Shown here piece after piece: positions 1 to 10,907 of a stretch of 64,000 nucleotides of DNA (positions are counted from its first letter, which is position 1; each line of letters begins with the position of its first letter). Origin of the DNA: Adineta steineri (lineage: Eukaryota; Rotifera; Eurotatoria; Adinetida; Adinetidae); assembly GCA_905250115.1 (NCBI GenBank), contig CAJNOI010000039.1, positions 401,488 to 465,487 of the forward strand. The letters are read 5' to 3'. The notes under the pieces were generated by a model. It had not been told where the DNA came from. It worked only from the letters and a program-made list of their open reading frames with translations, and made no database searches. The position numbers and the translations under genes were made by a program.

Positions 1-315
1 ATAGAGTAGCAATATTGTCTTTAAATTGAACTCCAATCTATACAAGAATAAACATAAACAAAGCTAGGGGAATAATATGTAAATGTCCTTGCCGGTATTT
101 TACTATATATAGTTCCGCAAGACTGATTCTGTCTCTTGTTACTATTATCATCAATATTTGTCTCTTTTTTTCTTCTTTAATGAAACTATAAACAATATTA
201 AAAATCGATATATTGTACGATTTTTTTCCCTTGTCTTCGATCATTTACTCAATAGCAGATTACTTGTATATTGGTATATGTAGTTTTCTTCTTTGTTTTT
301 TGTTCTTAATTTTAG
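1..315. other. window edge, intron of the first gene
   Basis: No coding exon is recognised here. The stretch ends in TTTTAG at 310-315, a 3' splice acceptor for the proline-rich gene that follows, so its 5' exon lies either in this stretch unrecognised or beyond the window edge. The short minus-strand open frame at 38-244 has no recognisable features and looks like chance. Confidence 0.5.
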
Positions 316-2098
316 GTCTCGTAATTATAACAACGTCACAAGTGATAGCAATCAAGAGACTAAAACTACTCGTGTGACAGATCGTACTCAAATTCATCAA
401 GTTCTTGCAGGCGTTGGCCTAGATCCGAACGATTATATTATTAGTCCATCACCAGAGGATCAGTTATCCCGAGAGTCAGCATCTAATAAAACATCAGCTT
501 TTACTACCTATCCTTCACCACCAGAGCAGAACGCTCAACATCCATTGACATCGCAATCGCATTCCTTATTCACATCCGCTCGACCTCTTTCATACGTAGA
601 ACAACCTCCACCTCAACCTCCACCAGCGCAACTTTTTCCAGGTTATCCATCGACACAATCAAATAACAATCAACCACCAATCAATCAACAACAAGGTCCA
701 CAACTACCACCACCACCAACCTCACAATCAACAGCATCGTCACTATCATTTCTTTTCAATCAACCCTCATCAAACACACAAAATACAATCTCACAAAACA
801 CAACCTCACAAAATATACCTACACAAAATACAACTACACAGCCATCTAACGATATGAGTCATTACTGCGTTTCACCAAGACGATCTCCTCCACCGCCACC
901 ATCGCATTGTCACCCCCATCATCATCACCATCATCATCATCATCGTGATTCGTCCTTGTCAGCCGAACATTATATACATCAAGTTAATTCACACTGTAAC
1001 CCACCTGTTAAAGTAGTAAAACCGAGTACACAAAATGTTGTCTATAAAAAGGAAATTCGTATTCGTTATTTACAACCACCTACACCACCACCACCAGCAC
1101 CAATTATAATTCGTGAAAAACATATACCACCAGATCCACCTCAATCTGTACTTATTGATCATTTTTCTTTCTATATTTTTAATTTATTAATTTGTCTTCA
1201 TTAACAGCCACTTCTTATTCGTGAGCGAAAACCAGAAGCTCGTACACCACCACCATTGACTATCCGTGAACGTCCACCAACACCACCTAAACCACTTGAG
1301 TAATACAATTAGAAGATAAAAAAAACAATTATTTTTATCTATAATTGTTTATTTTCTTTTCGTTTAATTAGACCATATATAATTGAAAAAAAACTTCCAC
1401 CACCTCCACCTCATCCACGTCAAATTATTATCGAACGTTTACCAACTCCACCACCAAAACCTCGTACAGTTATATTTGAAAAATGGTTACCATATAAAAA
1501 ACTTAAACGTCCTGTCCTATTGCAACGAGCTCCAACACCAGAACCTATTAAACCAGCACGTAATGTTGTTATTGAATATGAACCATTAAAAGCTTATACA
1601 GTTCGACGTGTTATCGAAGAAGGTGTATTTCGTGTTGATCCATGTCAATTTTCAAGTTACAATGCTAAAACACAGAATTGTGGTGGTGACGTACGTATTG
1701 TTGAACGTATTGAAGATTTACCACCACCGAGTGAACAATTAAGACGTGTTTTAAATGAATATAATTGTGAACATCGATGTAGTCCATCACATATAAGTCG
1801 TCATGATTATCATTCACATCAGAATTTATCTGAACATATTCCATCATCGATTCAACATTTATTAACGGGTGCACGACCTACATCAAATATTGATCAACTT
1901 ACAAATGTATCACGTTCATCAAGTACACCAGCTCATAGACATGATCGAGTTCTATCAACAGGCAGTAATTCATCAGTTCCAAGTCCAACCCATGCACGTC
2001 TTCCAAGTTCACATTCGAAAACTTCCAATCGTATAGTAGAACAACGTTCACCACCTCACGGTAGTCCAATACGATATCATGAGGACGATATCTATTAA
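316..2098 (+). CDS. proline-rich protein with alveolin-like repeats (5' partial)
   Basis: Exons 316-1147, 1208-1299 and 1372-2098, with stop TAA at 2096-2098. Phases match across both introns. The N-terminal half is low complexity: Pro, Gln, Asn and Ser runs, the tract PPQPPPAQL, and a His-rich tract near 910-945. The middle is a chain of short units of the form (I/V)(I/V)xE(K/R)xxPPPP, for example IIIREK, LLIRER, IIEKKLPPPPP and IIIERLPTPPPKP, leading to FEKWLPYKKLKRPVLLQ. Alternating charged/hydrophobic blocks separated by prolines recall alveolin or articulin repeats of membrane-skeleton proteins; I infer a cytoskeletal or scaffold role but do not assign one. The tail is Ser/Pro/His rich with few predicted folds. 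The first visible exon opens at an acceptor and mid-codon, so the true start is upstream. An ATG at 293 sits in the intron and should not be taken as the start. Confidence 0.72.
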
Positions 2099-3137
2099 TA
2101 ACTGACATCATATTTCTTTAACTCTAATATTTTATAAATGAACGAATTTAATTATTTTTCGTTCACACTTTTTTTTGTTCATTTTTTTTTGTCTTTTCAA
2201 AACAATTTTTCAACAATTTAATATGATGTGATTTTCCTTAAGAGCACGAGGGGTTTTTAGTCAACTAATACATATGTGTATATGGGTAAATTATATACTC
2301 ATAGTATAGCTTTTTTCATATATGCATGTGACCAAATAAAAAAAACAAACCTAGAAATTCTAAATAAGACTATCTTTGTATTCTAAAACAATATATATAA
2401 TCATGCATGAAATTAAAATTTTATTTTTTGTTTTCATTACAATTCGATAAATAGTTTTTTATTTGTAAACAACTGAATAAAATTATTTGATGTATATAGA
2501 CGATTACCTAGAAATGATACTCATAGTGTTTCATCTTGAATGTATGTCGATATAAAAACTAGTAATTTGTTTTTCTTATTAATCATAGATTTGAATAGAA
2601 CGAGAATCTGCTGTCAATATCAAGGTAAACGTTATCACATGATGAAAATTTGTATTCCAGGTTTAGTATGTTTTCTTTCACACAGAAGAAACCCACATGA
2701 CAATATGTTTACTTGTAGCTCCGGAAAAAAAATGAAAGTGTTAATTAACTTTGTAGTAACAGGACTTGTCAATATTTGAATAAAAATATGTTTTTGATTC
2801 TTATTTTTCTTCAAGTAGCTTTAGTAATATCATTATGTCTTTATTTGATATAATTCCATTGAATTAAGATTAATTATAAATACATTCGTACAAAAAAAGA
2901 AAAGAGATCAAACTACTTCCATACAAGAATCAAAAAAAATCTTACTGTTAATAAAACAAACAAAAAAATATGCTATGTCTTGTCTTTTTATTATTATTGT
3001 GCTTTGTTAAAAACATGAGTTTATGTGAATAAGAAATACTTTTTTTTTCTTTTGTTTTGTTTTTATTAATCTGACCTGAATAATTTGCAATAGAGAAATA
3101 AATAAACAAACAAATAAACAAAAAAACAAAATCTTAA
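2099..3137. other. convergent 3' intergenic region
   Basis: Very AT-rich spacer between two convergent genes. It should hold both 3' UTRs. AAATAAAA near 2334-2341 is a plausible polyadenylation signal for the upstream plus-strand gene, and the ATTATTAATAAA-like stretches near 2940-3110 could serve the minus-strand gene. The open frame at 2540-2779 shows no domain or splice support. Nothing else is seen. Confidence 0.5.
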
Positions 3138-6100
3138 TCACCGGTCATTAATAAATTGATCAATCATTGATCGAGATAACTTCATGGCTGTTTGACTACG
3201 AATAAAATCTGTTGATTTTGATTTAACAAGCGCTGAAAAATCAGCAAATGATGGAGACGATTTTATTGAACGTGCACATGTTTTACAAACTGGTGCTAAA
3301 CTATTACTATAAAGACCAGGTAAATGTATACTACGTTCAATACATCGTGTGCAATAATTTTCTCCACATCTCCAACAATTATACTAAAAAAAATAAAAAT
3401 ATAGAAATATTATAAATTTTGTTGTTTTATTTCAATACTTTTCGTTGTGCAGAATCAAATGGTAATGAACAAGCACAATGAACAGGTGCATTATATGAAC
3501 GCCAATCGAGTGCAATTGAATTGAGTTCAAGTGCAATACGTTCTAATGTTGGAATATCATTTAAATCAATACTTGATTGATGTGGAAGTATGAATGATGA
3601 TGATAAAGCTTTATTATGTGGAGAATAATCACCACTAAAACCACTTTCCACATCGGATAAAGATGGTGGTGGTTGAAGAATTGTATTTAATTTCGAAGAA
3701 ATTGAATTTGTTATACGTCCTTGGCTTATATCAACATCACTTAGACCACTATCAAACTCAGGAAGACATATGTTATTATGATGATTTCGTTTTTCAATAT
3801 CAGAATCATCAACACCTTCATTTGACGTTGTTGTTGAACTACTACTAGTTGTTGTTGTTTGATTATTATCAAATGTTGAATTAAGTTCACGTATACGCTA
3901 AAACAAAAAATCCTTCGAATTACTAAAGTTCAATTATATATTTCTTAAATCTATACCTTCTCTAATAATCTTGCATGATCACTCAATGATGTTGTATGAT
4001 CAACAAGACGTGTTAATGTATTCGAAATATTTTCTTTAGGTAATAATGCACTATCAAATCGATGATACATACTTAACCAAAATCTAAAAACATTTATATA
4101 ATTACAGAAATAAAAATAGTCTATAGAAGAATATACTTTAAAGTTTGAGCATTTATTACTGGTAAAAGAACTTCACTTGCATAACTTGATTGTGGACGAA
4201 ATAAAGGATTTTTAAAATCATTAACATTTTGTAAAATAAAATTCCAAAATGAATATGTTCGTTCTTTAACACTAAACAAAAAATTATATATATATATATG
4301 CATTAAACGATGATCGTATAGAATACAAACCATAAATCAAGTCGATCTTTTTCGCAATTTCCAATAAAATTTCCATATTGACATGAATGTGAATGATCAT
4401 GTAAGGATATAAGAAAACGTTCATTAAATTCAAATGCAGTTGGATATATTTGACTTAATTGCCAAACAGCTTCTATAAACTAAACAAAACAAATCTTATA
4501 TCATTGGAAAAAATTAATTGAAATAAACAAACTTGAAGAAAAACTGGTGATTGTTCTTTATTATCACTCGTTGTTGTATGTCCACAACGATCGGAAAATT
4601 TATGTCCAAATGAAAGCCATTCTTTCTCAATTAACATCTAAAAATATGAATTAGAAAAACCAAAATTCTTAAAGAAATCTTACTCGAAAACCATGTATTG
4701 ATCGATAATATGGACAGAGAAGAAGAGATGATAATGAACAACATTGTGCTGTCCGATCCCAACCATCCGAACAATGTACAAGAACATTTTTCTTTTCAAT
4801 ATCAATAACCTACAAAAATATTTCTTTTATTTATAAAGAAAAGCAATATTTTCTTTTTACTCGAGCAATAAATATAGCAGCATCTAAAACAGATTTTATA
4901 TGTTGTAACCATGATGAACTATCAAGAGCATTTAAATATTGATTCATTGTTGGATTTTTCATATCACTAACTAAATAATAAATATTTTCATGGAATCGAA
5001 ATTTGATCTATTTGATAATATTACCTTCTAGTAGTTTCTGTAAACTAGTGCGCATTATATGTATATTTTCAATTGGACAAAATTTAAATTGAATATTTGA
5101 ATAGTAACCTTCATTTTCATAGCCTTTACCTGCTGCACGATTTGCTACAGCATTAATCTATAACAAAATTACACATTAGTCAAATTTTTCTATGAATCGG
5201 AACTATTAAGGAAATGAAAATATACCCGTAAGGAAGAACTTTTTACAGGTATACTTACACGTGGCCTTGTATCAATAATATACATTGTATTTGAATGTGG
5301 ATTTGTTCTGAGTATACATTGAAGAAGTTGTTCATCTTCTTGACAACGCGCACTAAAACCAGATAATGGTTGTGAACAACGTGTTATTGATGCCTAGAAT
5401 TATTCAAAATCAAAATTTTATTTATTAGTTTTTTTGTTTCTTACTCCATTTGGATGTAGATAGGTTAGAACAGGTAATCGACCGCGACTTCGAAATTTTG
5501 AACTTCCAAATAACATAGCTTTTGATGTTAATGTTGGAACATAGATTAATGGTGGATAGGTATCACACATATCGAAATTGCTATTTCCATCTTCAATTTT
5601 CCAATGTTGATTTGGTGCACCCATTCTCATATATTCTGTTGCTGGGAGAAATGGATCCCAAATTTTTTCAAGATAATTTGGTGCTTGGTAGAGAAAACAA
5701 TAGAGTTTTTCATAAGAATCTTTAAGGAGAAAAAAAATCATTTTTTTTTAAATAAAATTTCTTTTTTTTATTACCTGGTTTTAATTGATTAAGTGTTGCA
5801 TGTAAATCAGCGCAATCACGTTCTTTTGGAATAAGAAATTCTGCTGAAAGAAAATGTTTCGTTCGAACACGTAAAGGACATCCTTGTTGTGTTGTGGGTA
5901 GTTTATCAACAGATGATATAAGGGAATGAAGAATCTTGAGGATAAAATTGAGATAATTATCTATGTAATTTTTTCATTTATCTTACCCAAGTTTCTCGTT
6001 TTCCTTCTGGATCAGTAAATATAAGATGTGTAGAAGTCAAGTAGATCGTGCCTGAAACAAAGAAAAAGAAATTGATAAAAAACAGACGAGAATAATAGAA

Positions 6101-6240
6101 CAATTTTTACCAATTATTTGTTGACGAGTGTTAAAACGATCTGTCAAACGGACATTCTCCACCTATAATGAATAATATTATATTATAAATTGTATTTTTA
6201 TCTGTCTTTCTTTTTTTACCGTCTTATGCTTAAATTTCAT
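3138..6240 (-). CDS. MTMR6/7/8-like: myotubularin-related phosphoinositide 3-phosphatase with C-terminal FYVE finger
   Basis: Fifteen exons on the minus strand: 6240-6220, 6162-6111, 6051-5987, 5934-5775, 5719-5445, 5393-5259, 5157-5025, 4970-4861, 4809-4684, 4637-4533, 4479-4331, 4271-4137, 4083-3957, 3897-3439, 3383-3138; 765 residues, all phases consistent. The start [17 protein letters not shown] aligns in length with the beginning of vertebrate MTMR6. The PH-GRAM region includes [16 protein letters not shown]; the phosphatase core contains [30 protein letters not shown] sequence and the catalytic loop HCSDGWDRT (CX5R). The cysteine and arginine are intact, so an active enzyme removing the 3-phosphate from PI3P or PI(3,5)P2 on endosomes is expected. 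After a Ser/Thr/Asn-rich linker, the C-terminus has a FYVE-type zinc finger: W..HCACSLPF then [12 protein letters not shown] and PVCKTC, giving the expected cysteine pairs. Vertebrate MTMR6-8 are usually described without FYVE; see findings. Confidence 0.93.
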
Positions 6241-6806
6241 TTCGGCAAAAACAGAAAGAAAGAACGAATGATTCGATGTTTTCTATACGGGTAATCTCTT
6301 GAGAACCGAAACGTCTAATACGATTTACATTCTATTGACTTGAAGATTTTTTTTCCCTCGTCATACTTATATAAATAGAGAGAAGAAATAGTAGTAATCA
6401 GTAATAGCATGTTTTTTTTGCTCTATTCATACTTCTTTTTTTTTATGATCTTGTAAATTATAGTTCATTAACTAGGTTTTTATTATTCTCAGTCATTCTA
6501 TTATCTTCACTATCTCTAATATCCGGAAGCTAAACGTTTTCCGAAGCAAAATCTGAAAGCTAACAATAATTTATGCTAACTTGTAGGCATTCGGGTGTAG
6601 CAACACATTAAGATTTGCCTTGATTCTTCTTAGAAAAATAACAAGATATGAAAAGAAAGTTTTTCTTTTTTTTTGTTATGTGTATCCCTTGGGTAAACAA
6701 ACTAAATACATATTTCAAATGGAAATCATTTTTTCTTTTGACAGATTAGGATTATCTGTTTCCTTATTTTTTGCAAAAAAAGGTTTTTTTTTGTTGTGTT
6801 CATTAC

Positions 6807-8205
6807 CTTAAGATGGGTGGCAGAAGGAGGAAGAGATTTTAATTGATCGATTTTTGATGATATTTGTTTAAAAACTTCATTAAATAACTGACGATTCATC
6901 GGTATATTAATATAAATAACCATAAACGATCGATGTTGAATGTATTTGTTTGGAAACAGACGAGAAAAGCAAGCAAAACTATTCTCTCTTCGTGATTCTA
7001 CTCTGATCGATTTTCTTCTTCTTTTTCTTTTCACTGCTCTTTTCCAACTCTTATCTTAACATGATGCAGTACACAACAATGCATTTGATTTGAACTCTCG
7101 CGTATTGTTACTCGTTCTCGCATGTGCTCAGCTAAAATACACGGGAATGGGAAGTTAACGCTCACTATAAGAAATAAGAGCGAAGAAAAAAAAGAAGAAA
7201 AAAAGAAGAAAGATAGACTTCGTCGATTTTAGCTACGGCAAGTGTGTATGTGTGTGACATTGTGAGTGTTTTTTTCCGTCGTGTGCTTGCGTGCGAACTC
7301 ATAAGAGACAAACGGAGATTTGCGCTTGTTACATTTGCTCATTACCACGAGAGAAAAAGAAAAAAGAAAGAAACAGATAATGATAATGATGAAAAAAAAA
7401 GAAACAGAGAACTTGATGTTGTGACATGCAATACAAAAAGAAAAATCATTTACTTTAACTTGACACGTAACAAGAAAAAAATATTTCAATAAAAAGCCTT
7501 ACTAATATAATATATATATTCATATGGATAATTATTTACTTTATGTGATAATACTTACAGCACGCAATGACGCTAAGCTATGAGCGAGATTCATTAATTT
7601 TTTCTGTTAATAATTAAATATCAAGAATATTAATCAAACAGAATAGAACAAAATTTAATTAAAACTTGTATGAATCATTATCTGACAAGTGAATTAACTA
7701 ATCAAAAAATATGATTTATGATCAATTCTATTATTAGACAAAACATATGGAATATTTGTTTGTCTACTTGCAGACAAGTTAAATTGAATTCATTAATATT
7801 ATTAATTATTTCAAATAACTTTTGTCTACAGATGTCACTCCTGTTCAGACACCATATTTTTTTCTTGGATACAGTTTGACATACTTAATGTTTAGAACAG
7901 GAAGTTTTTCGGAAATATAAAGTCACAAACAATAGTCTTCTTTTCCCTATTGTTCCTTTCGCTGTCTATTATATTTCTTATCGATTAAATTTCCTCGACG
8001 ATGTCTTATTTTTTAAGATAATCCTATTATGACAATAAATTACTCCATAGAGAAAGTTAATTACTTTCGTCTCTTAGTTCTTAAAAAAGATATTTTTTTT
8101 TGTAAAGACAAGATAATAATTTTACCTTAGCATCGTCGAGTATTCGTATTTCATCAGTATTAAACTTTGGCCAGAAATAGGCAAACATTCAATTAGCATG
8201 GTGCA
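6807..8205 (-). CDS. candidate 5' exons of an unidentified small gene (or alternative 5' end of the myotubularin gene)
   Basis: Three minus-strand exons join in phase 0: 8188-8126 (MFAYFWPKFNTDEIRILDDAK), 7603-7559 (KKLMNLAHSLASLRA) and 6887-6807 (LFNEVFKQISSKI then DQLKSLPPSATHLK). Their donors are GTAAAA, GTAAGT and GTAATG, and their acceptors AACAG and GTCAG. A pyrimidine-bearing acceptor ends at 8206, 17 bases before the ATG. The helical, Leu-rich 63-residue product matches no family I know. The last donor has no certain partner: it could join a short terminal exon near 6500, or splice in phase onto myotubularin exon 2 at 6162. The third acceptor is weak. Reported as probable exons, not as a complete gene. 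Confidence 0.45.
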
Positions 8206-10907
8206 CTATTTCAAAAGAGAATAGCTTTGGTGCAATTGAATGATGATTACTATCATCATTATCACTGCACTTTTTTTTGTTAGATTCTACACAAAATCTG
8301 ACATTGATCTAAAAGAATACCATATATATATATGTGTAGATAAATAGATAGATAGATTAATAGACGATGAGAAGAGTAAAAAGAAAAAGAAAAACGGATC
8401 AAAATATTATTAGAAAAAGAGGAATAATAAATCTCATCTTGATAAGCAAACTATTCACCTCAGATTTGTTTTATTTGATCAATTACAATATGTTCTCTAT
8501 CTTATTGTAGTAGGCAGTAGAAAGATAAGAAATCTCTTACGATTTTTAAAGAATGCCCATAAGCGGTGTATAACAATAATAGTCATAATAACAATACTAC
8601 TAATAATAACAACAACAGCAAATGTGTGAAGAAGACAAGCGCGTTCAACCGCCTTCTCTCTCGTTTGATGTGATGACGAGTAGTTCGAAGAACTAATGAA
8701 AAAGAGAAAAATGAATAATCATACTAGGTTTTTTGTTCTTCGCCGTACTTCTCTTTACGCAGGCATATATATGTGTGTGTGTGCGTGTGCTTCACACGAA
8801 GTAGGAGGGTCGACAAAGAATTTTCTGTTGTCGGTAGTTATATAGGAAAAAGAGGCAAGCATGCACAGTCGAACCAAGGTTTAGAACGTGCATTTACTAA
8901 AAAAAGAAAAAAAACCGAAGAATAAATGTTCTAACATGCGTTAAGAAATGGCATAAATCTTTTTTTTATGATGATTTTAGTTAATCAAATGAATTTATAT
9001 ATCCGTAATTGTCGTTAAAAACGATATTCGGTATTTCAAAGAAAAAAAACAAGAAACTATTTTATGCTAATGATTGATGTTCAGCGCTCGGTCGGCTCTT
9101 TGTATCTCATAGTATATATTTGTGTCAATGATTTTACTATATATGTCTGCTTTTCGAAATGATCAGTTTGTTTTTGAATGTGCTTATCATCCTCAACGCA
9201 TATATAACTCAATGATTAAATTAAGAAAAAAATTGAATTATTCACTCGTTACTCTGACTTTACAAAATCTATATGTCTGTTCTTGGCTAGTGTCATTTGG
9301 TTGTTGAAGTATATCAACAGGATACTAAGTCAAGAATATTCTTTCTAACAGACATAGATAAATTGAAAACCATTTTTTTTCTTTCTTTCTTTCTTTTTCT
9401 ATCTATTTCTTACTTGTTACCTTGTATCTAGTCTTATCCGTTGTTATTTTATTTTTTAAAAAACTAATTAACTATTTTTGATGGAACATGCGAATCTATA
9501 AAGTGTTTTAAATCGATCGTGCGGATCAATCGAGCTACATTGTCATTCATGTTTGTATTGTTACCGATAATGTCAAGAATAAAAAACGTAAACGGAAAAG
9601 AACAAACGATATCGACGACAACAAACGACTTCTTTTATAGAAAAATGAGAAGAGTAGCTTCGAAGAAAAGAAGGAAAAAGGTAGAAAGAATAGAAAAGAC
9701 ATTTTTATATATTCAGACGTATGTTTATTTATATATGCCGGGGTAATTACGACAAATGTTTAAATAAAAAAAAGAAAAAGAAATTTGAATACACATTAAT
9801 TTCTTTTTATATTCAAAATAATATGTTACATATATCAAGAGTTAATTTATTATATACATACGAATATTTTGTTAGATTAATCATTAATATCATATTTACT
9901 AACTCCCCCCCCCCTCCCCCGTAATAAAAGACCCGGGTTCTTCTATTATGGTTTCAGAACTTGCAATTTGTTTTTTTGAAAAAAACGCCCTAGGGGGTGG
10001 GGTGATCTTTGCTCAAAGGGGGCCTACTATTTTGGGGGAGGAGGGTTTCTTTGAATTTGCATCAAGCTTTTAAAAACAATTCATTCTAATGTATATTATT
10101 TTGAATGAAATTTGCGTCTTTCATCTAGACAATAAACTTTAGTATTATTTGAATATAGCAAATGTCATAAAAACTAATCTCTATTTTTTATTAATATATT
10201 TCATTGTTCATATATAGAAAGGACGATAGTAAAATGAAAAAAAGTAAATTAAAAAAATATAAGAGAATAGAAATGGTTTTTTATTCTTATAAAATATTAT
10301 CGAAGTAATTAAAATTACAGAACTCATGTCTAATATATTGAATGAAGTGTTTTAATTTAATTTTTTTCTTTTTTTTACAATTGAACTATCTTGTAGGATA
10401 GCATTTGTTTGAATAGTATTAAAAAAATGTTCTTGTTCTTTATTTTATACATTGTCTAATTAGTTTGTTCTCGCCCCTTTCTAATAGATCGGGGAGGAGT
10501 TTTTATGTTTACATAATGTGAGTAGTATCTCTTTCGCTGTATTTTACTCTCAATCATCAAGTCGAAGTAAACTATACATGCAAGCGGGTTTTTTTCTTCT
10601 CCTTCTTCTTCTTCTTTTTGGTTGTTTACAAACGGATCTGATCATTGTCGTTGTCTTTATCGTCGTGCTGTACGTTTCCTGTTCTTTTACTGAACACATT
10701 GTCTTTTTCTATCTCTTTTCGGCTCAAATGCAAAGAGAGAAAGAGAGAGAGAAAGACAACAAATTTTTGTTACCTAGTTTTAATCCGACAACCTTTTACT
10801 TCTCCCTCTCTCTCTCTCTTCTTTGCTCAATCACACAATGAGTCTCTTTTTTTTCGTTGTGTATACCATTACGTCAGTAGTAACTGTATAAGTATAAGAT
10901 TATAACC
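8206..10907. other. intergenic and presumed upstream region of chitin synthase
   Basis: Divergent spacer with no supported exon. It has CT-rich and GA-rich tracts (for example 9369-9400 and 10733-10760), TG dinucleotide stretches near 8770-8790 and a G/C-homopolymer inverted pair at 9900-10055 described separately. Several open frames here (9122-9307, 9519-9746, 10518-10841) are low complexity and lack splice support. Promoter and 5' UTR sequence of chitin synthase probably lie in the last part. Confidence 0.45.
9900..10055. repeat. C-run/G-run inverted repeat
   Basis: A C-rich arm (ACTCCCCCCCCCCTCCCCCG, about 9901-9920) faces a G-rich arm (TTTTGGGGGAGGAGGGTTTC, about 10032-10051), with further G runs between (GGGGGTGGGGTG near 9993). 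The arms are roughly complementary over about 18 bases. In such AT-rich DNA this is conspicuous and may be a decayed foldback element or a G-quadruplex-forming site. No target-site duplication was found. Confidence 0.4.

Noticed and set aside
910..945. Run of His codons (CATCAC) as a possible CRISPR-like or satellite repeat
   Set aside because: It lies inside a continuous coding frame and is a short trinucleotide tract; there are no spacers.
7229..7492. Overlapping open frames on both strands near 7.2-7.5 kb
   Set aside because: Low complexity (Lys/Arg or Phe/Ile), no splice signals or domain, and mutually antisense.
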